64,000 nucleotides of DNA from SIG220 sp045615545 (lineage in GTDB: Bacteria; Bacillota_I; Bacilli_A; RFN20; CAG-826). Location of the stretch: contig JAZLFA010000040.1 of NCBI GenBank assembly GCA_045615545.1, positions 21,389 to 85,388 on the forward strand, read 5' to 3'. The first letter of the stretch is position 1, and every line of letters begins with the position of its first letter. The position numbers and the translations under genes were made by a program. Positions 34,746 to 41,932 of this stretch are shown in pieces. The notes below the pieces were generated by a model that worked only from the letters and a program-made list of their open reading frames with translations, ran no database searches and was not told where the DNA came from.

Positions 34746-35696
34746 TTTATCGAGCAAAGTTTTACATTCTAAAGGCATATCTACTTCGATATGCTTTTTA
34801 TTTAAATTATTTAATGGAGCGGATAATTCACCAAAATCAATACGATTAGCAACTAGAAATTGATTCTTGAATCCATATTCTTTTTCAATCATATGATTAA
34901 GTTCAAAATCACCATATTTATTATCGCCCACTACTGGGTGATGAATATAAGACATATGTACTCTAATTTGATGCGTCCTTCCAGACTCTAAAACCACATC
35001 TAATAAAGTGTATCCATTCATTTTTGTAATCACATGGTAATTTGTTCTAGATGGCTTTCCGCCTTCTTCAATTGGAGTAACAAACACCAAGGAAGATTTT
35101 TCATTTTTCTTTAAAGGAGCATCAATAAAACCATCTTTATCAATTTCACCTTTAACAAGTGTAATATAATGTTTGCTAATTAATGTTTTTTCTTTAATTA
35201 ATGTAAATAAATATTGTAAAACCTTAGTATTTTTACCGAAAATTACAAGTCCTGCTGTATTTCTATCTAGTCGATGAGCTGGTCCAGGAGTATAACTGTC
35301 TCCCACTTTATATTCACCTTTATAAACTAAATAAGATAAGACCATATCATCTAAAGCTTTTACTCCAGCCTTATCTTTTTGAACCAATAAGCCACGTGGT
35401 TTATTAATTATTAAAATATTGTCATCTTCATAAACAAATAATGTTTTAATTTCATCGCTAGGTTCAATCTTTTTATTTGAAGCAAATTCATCAAACTGTG
35501 CATCGGTTACATATATTGAAACAATATCACCTTGATGAATTTTTGTTTTATCTTTTTCCCAATGGTTATTTATGCGAACATCTTTTTTTCTAAACAACTT
35601 ATAAATAAAAGAACTAGGGGCGTTAGGCAAAACTTTCCTAACATATTTTTCTAAGGAAAGGCCCTCTTCTTCTTTTTTGATTGTATAGCTAACCAT
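34728..35696 (-). CDS. RluA-family pseudouridine synthase with S4 domain
   Basis: About 322 aa. N-terminal S4 RNA-binding domain (LEKYVRKVLPNAPSSFIYKLFRKKDVRIN) and catalytic domain with HRLDRNTAGLVIF (catalytic Asp) and RTHQIRVHMSYIHHPVVGDNKY. Its RNA target (rRNA or tRNA position) cannot be assigned. An ATG at 35705 is in frame, but TATAAA at 35706-35711 would place the transcript start after it, favouring 35696 (MVSYTIKKEE). Confidence 0.9.
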   Translation of the reverse strand: MVSYTIKKEEEGLSLEKYVRKVLPNAPSSFIYKLFRKKDVRINNHWEKDKTKIHQGDIVSIYVTDAQFDEFASNKKIEPSDEIKTLFVYEDDNILIINKPRGLLVQKDKAGVKALDDMVLSYLVYKGEYKVGDSYTPGPAHRLDRNTAGLVIFGKNTKVLQYLFTLIKEKTLISKHYITLVKGEIDKDGFIDAPLKKNEKSSLVFVTPIEEGGKPSRTNYHVITKMNGYTLLDVVLESGRTHQIRVHMSYIHHPVVGDNKYGDFELNHMIEKEYGFKNQFLVANRIDFGELSAPLNNLNKKHIEVDMPLECKTLLDKLIDTK

Positions 35697-35797
35697 AAAT
35701 AACATTTTATATTATGGAAGTTTAAAAAAATAGGGTGCATATTATTTTTATTTTGATATAATAAAACACGCTAAATAATTATGGTTCAGCACACACT

Positions 35798-35888
35798 GGA
35801 GGAATACCCAAGAGGCTGAAGGGGCGGGCTTGGAAAGCTCGTAGGCATGTAAAAGTGTGCGAGGGTTCAAATCCCTCTTCCTCCGCCA
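35798..35888 (+). tRNA. tRNA-Ser(GGA)
   Basis: 91 nt with encoded CCA. Acceptor GGAGGAA/TTCCTCC, anticodon stem CGGGC/GCTCG with loop TTGGAAA (anticodon GGA), long variable arm, T loop TTCAAAT. It marks the left edge of the accessory region. Confidence 0.96.
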
Positions 35889-35893
35889 TTTAC

Positions 35894-35922
35894 AAAAAAG
35901 TTCGATGAATACGAACTTTTTT
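35894..35922. terminator. Terminator shared by tRNA-Ser(GGA) and the first DUF4143 gene
   Basis: AAAAAAGTTCG/CGAACTTTTTT (35894-35904 and 35912-35922). A close copy (GTTCGA/TCGGAC) lies at 38679-38706 after the second DUF4143 gene. Confidence 0.85.
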
Positions 35923-37195
35923 AATTTTTAAGACTTGTTATTGGCACTACATATACGCCATCGTTTCTTCTATAAGCAGCGTTAGTTAAACCACAAATGA
36001 CGCATAGCTGCCTAGCTGGTTTGCCACCTTTTTTTTCAATATTTTTATTTAAAGCAATAAGTTTTAAAGCGGCATCATCAATTTGATTGGCGCCTAACTT
36101 AATTTCAAATGCACACCAAGAACCATCTTCAAGTTCAATCACAGAATCAATTTCGTTATTTTCGTAATCTTGGTAATGAAATAACTTTCCTCCAAAAGAC
36201 TCAGCATAAGTTAATAAATCTCTCTGAACAAGTGATTCAAACATAAATCCTAATAAGTCTAAATTATTCAACAACTTTTCATGCGATAAATTTAATAAAG
36301 CACATGGTAAAGAAGGATCAACAAAATGCCTTTTTTCGCTTTGCTTAACTCGAATAGAAGACCTAATGTTTGAAGAAAAAGGAGGTATATTTTCTAGTAT
36401 ATATAAATTATTAAACAAATTTAGATAATCAGTAATTGTATCAACATCAATATCATGTGAATCTTTTTCTATAATGTCTCTTTTCAAAGTTGTATTTGTC
36501 ACAGTTGTACATTCGTTTCTTGCTAGAGATTTTAGAAGTAACTCAATTTTGTGTTTATCTCTTTTTATATCATCAACTTTAAAAATATCTTCATTAATTA
36601 CAGATTTAATGTATTCTTTACTAACTAACATACCTCGTTTAACATCTAATTCTAGTGTTGCGGGCCACCCACCGACGACAATACAATCGATAATATCATT
36701 TATATCTACTTCATTAAGATAAACATCTTTTGCTTTTCCATAACATATATCAAGCAAAGAAATTTCACCTTTTGATTTACCGCTCTCATATAAAGACATT
36801 GGCCTCATTTTTAAACGAGCTATTCTGCCGGTTCCAGTATGAATGTATTTATTCTTATTTATTGTCGCAGAACCAGTTAATATAAATTGCCCTTTTCTTG
36901 GATCTGAATCAACCTTCCCTCTAACGGCATCCCAAATTAAAGGTGCTTCTTGCCATTCATCTATTAATCTAGGAAAATTACCATCCAGTATAAGGTATGG
37001 ATTCATTAAAGCTAATTTTTTATTGTTAAAATTTCCTTTTGGATCAGATAACATAACTTCGCTATTAGAATTATTTTTGCTTGTCCATGTTTTTCCACAC
37101 CATTTAGGACCTTCAATTAAAATAGAAGAAAATGTTGTAAGATAGAAACTTATCTTTTCATCTATTATTCTTTGCTTGTAATTTACTAATTTCAT
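35921..37195 (-). CDS. AAA ATPase with DUF4143 (AAA_14, wHTH, nuclease-like C-domain), copy 1
   Basis: 424 aa. Walker A GPKWCGKT (29-36), Walker B RLIDEWQE (about 75), sensor-like FILTGSAT and arginine TGTGRIARLKMRPMSLYESG. The middle (about 210-290) looks like a winged helix, and the end contains DSVIELEDGSWCAFEIKLG, a PD-(D/E)xK-like arrangement. The family is widespread but functionally undefined. It is a paralogue of 38705-39991. Upstream is a three-copy 23-bp repeat array overlapping its promoter. Confidence 0.85.
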   Translation of the reverse strand: MKLVNYKQRIIDEKISFYLTTFSSILIEGPKWCGKTWTSKNNSNSEVMLSDPKGNFNNKKLALMNPYLILDGNFPRLIDEWQEAPLIWDAVRGKVDSDPRKGQFILTGSATINKNKYIHTGTGRIARLKMRPMSLYESGKSKGEISLLDICYGKAKDVYLNEVDINDIIDCIVVGGWPATLELDVKRGMLVSKEYIKSVINEDIFKVDDIKRDKHKIELLLKSLARNECTTVTNTTLKRDIIEKDSHDIDVDTITDYLNLFNNLYILENIPPFSSNIRSSIRVKQSEKRHFVDPSLPCALLNLSHEKLLNNLDLLGFMFESLVQRDLLTYAESFGGKLFHYQDYENNEIDSVIELEDGSWCAFEIKLGANQIDDAALKLIALNKNIEKKGGKPARQLCVICGLTNAAYRRNDGVYVVPITSLKN

Positions 37196-37215
37196 TTTGC
37201 AAAACCTCTGAAATT

Positions 37216-37244
37216 ATATTATTACATTCCGATAATTTAGTCAA
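37216..37244 (-). promoter_or_regulatory. Promoter of DUF4143 gene copy 1, inside a repeat array
   Basis: Minus-strand TTGACT (37244-37239), 17-bp spacer, TAATAT (37221-37216). One repeat copy lies in the spacer and the next begins 7 nt upstream of the -35. Confidence 0.6.
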
Positions 37245-37284
37245 ACTTATTCCGAGAGTTTTGATAGTTTTGTTCCGAGAGATT
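37228..37284. repeat. Three direct repeats of 23-bp period upstream of DUF4143 copy 1
   Basis: Core TCCGAGAG at 37251-37258 and 37274-37281, with a degenerate copy TCCGAT at 37228; the steps are 23 and 23 bp. The flanks (TTRTTCCGAGAG) are shared by the two better copies. Placement around the promoter suggests operators. Confidence 0.75.
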
Positions 37285-37388
37285 TAGAATATCTGTGTAA
37301 TGGCAATGTACTGGTAACCTAAAAGTAGACACACAAAATTTATTCAGTAGACACACGAATGTTAAAATGGAAACAAGGAGGATTAAAT

Positions 37389-37727
37389 ATGTGGAGAACA
37401 TATCAAGAAGAAGTAGACATTGGAAACAAAGTTTTTAATCACGTAATGACAAAAACGGAAGCAATGGAACAATTTGATTTAACAAATAACGAGCTTACAA
37501 CTTGTATTAAAAAATACATGAAAGAAAACAATATTCCAATCATACCTGAAGTGCTTAATGCTATAAGCATTGAGTTTCCAAATTACTATGATTTAAGTAA
37601 AGAGGAATTGATCAAAGAAATCATGAAAAAAGACATTGAGGTTGAACGTGCAAAAAAAGGATACACAGTGAGAGGGGGTGGAAAGACAAAGGAGTTCATT
37701 TCTATAAAAGATGCGAATATCAAATAG
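37389..37727 (+). CDS. IS3-family transposase OrfA-like protein
   Basis: 112 aa. A helix-turn-helix-like N-terminal half and the C-terminal EELIKEIMKKDIEVERAKKG plus YTVRGGGKTKEFISI typical of OrfA proteins of this IS group. AAGGAGGA at 37375-37382 fixes the ATG at 37389; the frame opens 30 nt earlier. The stop (TAG 37725-37727) is 2 nt before OrfB. Confidence 0.8.
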   Translation: MWRTYQEEVDIGNKVFNHVMTKTEAMEQFDLTNNELTTCIKKYMKENNIPIIPEVLNAISIEFPNYYDLSKEELIKEIMKKDIEVERAKKGYTVRGGGKTKEFISIKDANIK

Positions 37728-37729
37728 TA

Positions 37730-38329
37730 ATGCAGCTTTCAAATAAATGGCACGTAAGAGATTTATGCGATGCGATGTCTATATCAAGATCAGGCTTCTA
37801 TAAATGGAGAAAAAGAATCAACAATCCATGCAAGACTGTTAAAAAACGAATGGATGATATAATTCTCTTTGAGAAATATCACAAGAAATATCCAAGCCAC
37901 GGTTATAGATGGCTTAACGCAAAAATAAGATTAGACCTAGGTTTAGTTATGTCTGATCAATATGCACATAGATGTTGTAAATTCGCTGGAATAAAATCTC
38001 AATCAAAACATTACCAATATAAAGCGCCAGGAGAAAATAGAAGAGTCTTTGAAAACATGGTTATGTCATCCATAAAAATGGATGGCCCATTACAAGTTGT
38101 GGTCTCAGATATGACAGCCTTCTGGGCAAATAAAACATATTGGGAATTAACTTTATATATGGATTTGTGGAATGATGAAATCATAGGCTATGGTTTATCA
38201 AGCCGAAGAGGTGATAGAAACACTTATTTCGAAGGATTAAAACAAGTTTGTGAAAAAATAAAAGGAATAGAAGGTCTTGAGTTGATTTTGCACACAGATT
38301 GGATAAGTATTGCAACAGGAATTTTTTAA
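37730..38329 (+). pseudogene. IS3-family transposase OrfB, truncated
   Basis: 199 aa where about 270-290 is normal. It has the N-terminal HTH_21-like segment (SRSGFYKWRKR), YHKKYPSHGYRWLNAKI, and two of the three DDE residues (VVSDMTAFW and LILHTD). Right after HTD the sequence departs from the family (WISIATGIF, stop); the rve domain's last third with the catalytic Glu is missing. Non-functional remnant. Confidence 0.85.
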
Positions 38330-38578
38330 ATATAAGTATTGCATAGCAAAAAGAGGCTAGATTTAGCCATTTTTTATTTTTTTGTCATATAATTACTATT
38401 GTTGGATTGTAAAAACTTCTCGCTTAGAACATACCGCATATATGATTCTAGCAAGCTTAAAGACCCAATCACCGACTGGTCTAGAACATAAGGAAGAAAC
38501 ATAGTACATCAGAAAGAAGAAATTCGTTCTCCACTACGGCATTTACATAAATTAAAAAGACTCCAAAATGAGTCTGTT

Positions 38579-38603
38579 GATGGCTTCGGCCATCTTTTCT
38601 TTT
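38579..38603 (+). terminator. UUCG-tetraloop terminator
   Basis: GATGGC-TTCG-GCCATC (38579-38594) followed by TTTTCTTTT. A well-formed terminator with no gene directly before it; it probably belonged to a lost gene. Confidence 0.8.
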
Positions 38604-38616
38604 GCTTTTTGAGACC

Positions 38617-38676
38617 TTACGTGTCCTAACATTTAGTCTTAAAAGTGCTTACGTGCCCTAACATTTAAGGACATTC
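38617..38676. repeat. Two copies of a CGTGYCCTAACATTTA repeat (third copy at 40299)
   Basis: TTACGTGTCCTAACATTTA at 38617-38635 and TTACGTGCCCTAACATTTA at 38649-38667; the second continues AAGGACATTC, making an imperfect GTCCT/AGGAC palindrome. A third copy with the same AAGGACATTC tail is at 40299-40326. Confidence 0.75.
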
Positions 38677-38678
38677 AC

Positions 38679-38706
38679 AAAAAAGTTCGATAAATCGGAC
38701 TTTTTT
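38679..38706. terminator. Terminator of DUF4143 copy 2
   Basis: GTTCGA/TCGGAC (38685-38690 and 38695-38700) with A6 and T6 flanks; near-copy of the hairpin at 35894-35922 after DUF4143 copy 1. Confidence 0.8.
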
Positions 38707-39991
38707 AATTTTTTAAACAAGCAAGAGGGACTTCATAAACTCCATCTTCTCTCTTTAAAGCAGCTACTCCTTTAGTTATAACCATTAAAAAAGCAGGTTT
38801 TCCAGTTTTTTCTTTATCAATATCGTTGGAAATTTTAATTAATTTTTTTGCTGCCTCATCAATATCTTCTTGATCAGTAAGTTTGACTTCGATTAATGCC
38901 CAACTGCCATCTCTAAATTGAATAACAGCATCTGCTTCGCGATCCATTTGATCTTTATAATGATAAACATTTGCTCCAAAAGTATCACAGTATATTCTTA
39001 AATCACGAATTGCTAATGATTCAAACAAAAATCCAAAAGTATTCATATCACTAAATAACCCTTTTGGACCAATCCCAAGTGAAGCGGCCGCAATAGAAGG
39101 ATCAACAAAATGTCTAGTATTTTTTGATCTAATTGAAACTTTGCTTCTTAGATTAGGATTCCAAGCCTCCAATTCCTCTACAACATATAGTCTTTTAAGA
39201 GCAAGTAAATACTTCTCAAATGTTTTTACATCAAAAGAATTATCATTAGATGCAACATCATTTACAATGACACTATCTGCGCACTGAGATCCAATATTTC
39301 TTGAATATGAACGCATTATTTTTTTTGCTTTATTTACATCTTTTCTTATTTTAATATCTTTTAGTGAAAATAAATCCTCATTTACAACAGCATCATAAAA
39401 ATCTATAACTTGTTGTAATGCAACATCTTTTTCTTGATTAATTGATAATGGCCATCCGCCACGACAAATATAATATGTGTAGTCTTCAATTGTTTTATTA
39501 GATAAACATGGTTCAAATATGCCTTCTTTTAAATTAAGTAACGAAACTTTTCCGTTACTATCTCCGCTTTCAAACAAAGACATAGGTCTCATCATTTTTC
39601 TCACAATTCTTCCTGCACCAGTATGCCTTTCGCCATTATTCTTTGAAATGGTTTTATCGGTAATACTTCCTGTTAATATAAATTGTCCAAAAGATCCGCT
39701 CTTATCAACTTGGTCTTTTATAGAATTCCAAATAAAAGATATTTCCTGCCATTCGTCTATCATAAGTGGTTTTTCACCTTGTTGCAAAAAAATAGTTGGC
39801 GAAGCTTTTGCCAAATCAATATATTGTTGTTTTGTTTCTTCTATTGTTAAATCGATAATAGTTTTTGCTTGTCTAGCTGAAGTTGTTGATTTGCCACACC
39901 ATTTAGGGCCAACCACCAATACAGCTCCTTTTGATTTAAGCGAAAATCTTAACGTTTCATCAAACAATCTTGGTATATAATTTTTTTCCAT
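38705..39991 (-). CDS. AAA ATPase with DUF4143, copy 2
   Basis: 428 aa. Walker A GPKWCGKST (about 28-36), Walker B PLMIDEWQE (about 75-82), GQFILTGSIT, then HTGAGRIVRKMMRPMSLFESG, a middle winged-helix-like region and the C-terminal DREADAVIQFRDGSWALIEVKLT (PD-(D/E)xK-like). It is clearly related to 35921-37195 along the whole length, down to the C-terminal (V)P-x-x-(S/C)LKN. GAGGAT precedes the ATG. Function unknown; the domain layout (ATPase, DNA-binding, nuclease-like) fits a DNA-acting protein. Confidence 0.85.
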   Translation of the reverse strand: MEKNYIPRLFDETLRFSLKSKGAVLVVGPKWCGKSTTSARQAKTIIDLTIEETKQQYIDLAKASPTIFLQQGEKPLMIDEWQEISFIWNSIKDQVDKSGSFGQFILTGSITDKTISKNNGERHTGAGRIVRKMMRPMSLFESGDSNGKVSLLNLKEGIFEPCLSNKTIEDYTYYICRGGWPLSINQEKDVALQQVIDFYDAVVNEDLFSLKDIKIRKDVNKAKKIMRSYSRNIGSQCADSVIVNDVASNDNSFDVKTFEKYLLALKRLYVVEELEAWNPNLRSKVSIRSKNTRHFVDPSIAAASLGIGPKGLFSDMNTFGFLFESLAIRDLRIYCDTFGANVYHYKDQMDREADAVIQFRDGSWALIEVKLTDQEDIDEAAKKLIKISNDIDKEKTGKPAFLMVITKGVAALKREDGVYEVPLACLKN

Positions 39992-40011
39992 ATTAAATTA
40001 TCCTCAAAGGT

Positions 40012-40040
40012 ATGATACATCATTAATAAATTAATGTAAA
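40012..40040 (-). promoter_or_regulatory. Promoter of DUF4143 gene copy 2
   Basis: Minus-strand TTTACA (40040-40035), 17-bp spacer, TATCAT (40017-40012). The nearest repeat core (TCCC at 40048) begins 8 nt upstream of the -35, almost the same spacing as in copy 1. Confidence 0.6.
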
Positions 40041-40044
40041 TACT

Positions 40045-40103
40045 AAATCCCAAAAATGTAAGTAAATAAATCCCAGAAATGTAAGTAAATAAATCCCAAA
40101 AAT
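40045..40103. repeat. Three direct repeats of 23-bp period upstream of DUF4143 copy 2
   Basis: AAATCCCARAAATGTAAGT repeats: AAATCCC at 40045, 40068 and 40091, exactly 23 bp apart. The first two full units differ at one base; the third is partial. The unit differs from that of copy 1 although the period and position are the same. Confidence 0.85.
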
Positions 40104-40109
40104 ATAAAA

Positions 40110-40223
40110 TTACTTAATATGTTTTATAGCACCATTGATTTTTTTAGATGAACAATAATTACGTGCAGTTCTTTCTGAGATATTCCATTTTTCTGAATAT
40201 TTTTTAACTGATATAAATTTCAT
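40110..40223 (-). pseudogene. Truncated helix-turn-helix gene remnant
   Basis: 37 codons (ATG at 40223): MKFISVKKYSEKWNISERTA, then RNYCSSKKINGAIKHIK and stop. This is the N-terminal half of the common small MerR/excisionase-like HTH proteins of gut Firmicutes (SVKEFAEKWGISERRVRNYC), which usually continue with a recognition wing. It ends where the 23-bp repeat array begins, so the gene seems cut by a rearrangement. Confidence 0.6.
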
Positions 40224-40492
40224 GCTTTGGTAATACCATCAGACGGCAAGAAGTTCAATACTTTAATAAAGTTTTATTTTTTATGCCGTTTACAATTCAT
40301 ACGTGTCCTAACATTTAAGGACATTCTTGATTGCAAATACACATGAAATGTCGTGTGTATTTTTATTTTGTAATATTAATGAAATTTGCTTGCAAATAAA
40401 TGACTTATTAATATTATTTGTTGCTTTTTATCGCAAAGACTATCAAAAAGAGGCATAATTATATTATGCTAATCAAAAAGGAAGTTAAATGA
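40224..40492. other. Intergenic remnant with third CGTGTCCTAACATTTA copy and degV upstream region
   Basis: No gene seen. 40299-40326 is the third copy of the repeat found at 38617 and 38649. Further on are an AT-rich stretch and AAAAAGGAAG (40476-40485) about 7 nt before the degV start. Confidence 0.55.
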
Positions 40493-41395
40493 ATGACTAA
40501 TTATAAAATCATTACCGATAGTTCCAGTGATATTCCAACTGACATAAGAGAAAAACACGGAATTGACTATTTTCAAATGGGTATTGTCGTAGATGGCGAA
40601 CAAATGCCAGCGGATTTAGATTGGAAAACATATACTCCAGATGAACTATATGGTTGGTTATCTGCAGGAAGAAAATTAAAAACAAACCTTATTACAGTAG
40701 AAACATTTATTAATAAAATTAAGCAATACTTTGAAAAGGGTATCGATGTTTTATATCTTGGTTGCTCAACCGCATTAACCGGATCATTAAACAGTTTTAA
40801 TTTAGCAAAAGAAATATTAATGGAAGAATATCCTTCTAGAAGAATGGAAGCAGTACAAACTTATGCTGCAGCAGCAACATTAGGTATGTTAGTTGTGGAT
40901 GCAGCAAGAGAGCAAGAAAAGGGCGCTGATATCGACACCGTTATGAAATGGGTTGAAGATCATCGTTTCTTCTATAACCAATTCTGCACAGTTGATACAT
41001 TAACTTTCTTAAAAGATGCTGGAAGAATTAAAGGCACAGCTGCTTTCTTCGGAAATATTGTTGGTGTTAAACCTGTCTTTATTTCGGATCGAAAAGGAAA
41101 TAATCTTGTTATCGAAAAACTTAGAGGTACAAAAGCGAGTTTGAATGCTATATATCAACATATTATGGATGTAATTGATCTCAATCACGCATCTAGAGTT
41201 GTTATTGCTCATTCCGGAGTAAGTGATCGCGCTGAATTGTTAAAAGCGCGTTTCTTGGAAGCTGGAATAAAAGAAGTAATTATTGTTCCACTTGGACCAA
41301 TTATTGGAATTACTTGTGGGCCAGGCACAATATCAACCTTCTGTTATGGTAAAGAAGTTACCAGATACGAAGGCGACGGAATTAGTGTTAAATAG
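40493..41395 (+). CDS. DegV-family fatty-acid-binding protein
   Basis: 300 aa. N-terminal ITDSSSDIPTDIREKHGI and the fatty-acid-contact regions (CSTALTGSLNSF, VDTLTFLKDAGRIKGTAAFFGNIVGVKPVF) are typical. In Gram-positives such proteins (FakB) present fatty acids to FakA kinase; no fakA is adjacent, so that role is inferred. An ATG at 40489 is out of frame and stops at once. First chromosomal-core gene right of the accessory region. Confidence 0.9.
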   Translation: MTNYKIITDSSSDIPTDIREKHGIDYFQMGIVVDGEQMPADLDWKTYTPDELYGWLSAGRKLKTNLITVETFINKIKQYFEKGIDVLYLGCSTALTGSLNSFNLAKEILMEEYPSRRMEAVQTYAAAATLGMLVVDAAREQEKGADIDTVMKWVEDHRFFYNQFCTVDTLTFLKDAGRIKGTAAFFGNIVGVKPVFISDRKGNNLVIEKLRGTKASLNAIYQHIMDVIDLNHASRVVIAHSGVSDRAELLKARFLEAGIKEVIIVPLGPIIGITCGPGTISTFCYGKEVTRYEGDGISVK

Positions 41396-41397
41396 AT

Positions 41398-41420
41398 AAG
41401 CGGGCAACCGCTTTTTCTTT
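41398..41420 (+). terminator. Terminator of degV-family gene
   Basis: AAGCGG-GCAA-CCGCTT (41398-41413) followed by TTTCTTT, starting 2 nt after the stop. Confidence 0.8.
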
Positions 41421-41443
41421 AACAAAAAAAGCAAGAAGACAGT

Positions 41444-41477
41444 CCCCACTTCAAATCACTTGTGATTAAGTGGTGGG
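41444..41477. repeat. Orphan palindrome resembling an IS200/IS605-type end
   Basis: Imperfect hairpin: CCACTT pairs with AAGTGG and AATCAC with GTGATT around a TT tip, with CCC/GGG at the base. Subterminal hairpins of this type mark ends of IS200/IS605 elements; no tnpA or tnpB is nearby, so it would be a solo remnant. Assignment is tentative. Confidence 0.4.
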
Positions 41478-41506
41478 AGCTAGTATGTCACTAATTTAAA
41501 TCAAAA

Positions 41507-41531
41507 AGAAAAAGTCCACCATGGACTTTTC
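41507..41531. terminator. Terminator of the 41552-43641 minus-strand genes
   Basis: GTCCA/TGGAC (41514-41518 and 41522-41526) with A5 before and T4 after. Confidence 0.7.
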
Positions 41532-41551
41532 TATTATAGATATTATTAATA

Positions 41552-41908
41552 CTATTCAGATACTTTGGCATCAACCACTTCTTCGGTCTTATTTCTAGCA
41601 AGACGAGCAGCACGTCTTTGTGTTTTCTCATAATCACGATCAACATTTTTCGCATAGATAATTAAGACAACAACAGCGCATGTAACAGCGATTGCCATGA
41701 GAATTAAGCCCCAGCCAAAGAAAGAAAGACCAAAAAGGTTTTTTATCACATTACTCGCTTGGAGTAATTGATTGTCTTTAAGAGGAAGCGCTAAATTGTC
41801 AGCTACTAAGCCAAGAATGGTATAGGTAAATCCCCATAAAAATAATGCGCCATTAATTAGGTACCAGACAATTTCAAATTTTGATAATTTTCCTTTAGTT
41901 TTATTCAT
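41552..41908 (-). CDS. Small membrane protein, unknown
   Basis: 118 aa with two membrane helices (about 14-36 and 58-84) and a basic, then acidic C-terminal tail (KNVDRDYEKTQRRAARLARN). Not recognised. It follows the gene at 41933 by 24 nt with a good ribosome site (AAAGGAGAGA), so the two are probably one operon and may act together. Confidence 0.7.
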   Translation of the reverse strand: MNKTKGKLSKFEIVWYLINGALFLWGFTYTILGLVADNLALPLKDNQLLQASNVIKNLFGLSFFGWGLILMAIAVTCAVVVLIIYAKNVDRDYEKTQRRAARLARNKTEEVVDAKVSE

Positions 41909-41932
41909 AATGTCTCTCCTTTAGTTAAGCTA

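Larger units (their letters stand above)
37325..38340 (+). mobile_element. Truncated IS3-family element
   Basis: Contains an OrfA-like gene and the 5' two-thirds of an OrfB transposase in the usual IS3 arrangement. Two direct copies of GTAGACACAC (37325-37334 and 37347-37356, 22-bp step) lie at its left end. I find no matching right-end inverted repeat downstream, and OrfB lacks the last catalytic residue, so the copy is dead. Confidence 0.75.
38341..38704. other. Non-coding remnant region between IS fragment and DUF4143 copy 2
   Basis: About 360 nt with no credible gene. It holds a strong UUCG-type terminator (38579-38603), two copies of a TTACGTG(T/C)CCTAACATTTA repeat (38617 and 38649, 32-bp step) and the terminator of the next gene. 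Short open stretches at 38405-38495 have no recognisable similarity to the missing transposase end. Confidence 0.6.

Noticed and set aside
38405..38580. Small RNA or rest of the transposase before the UUCG terminator
   Set aside because: No promoter pair, no conserved structure and no transposase motifs could be supported.
40045..40103. Possible CRISPR array
   Set aside because: The units are contiguous 23-bp tandem copies without variable spacers, and no cas genes are near.
35798..40492. tRNA-Ser-integrated phage or conjugative island
   Set aside because: No integrase is present and no copy of the tRNA 3' end was found at the right side; only cassettes and IS debris are seen.
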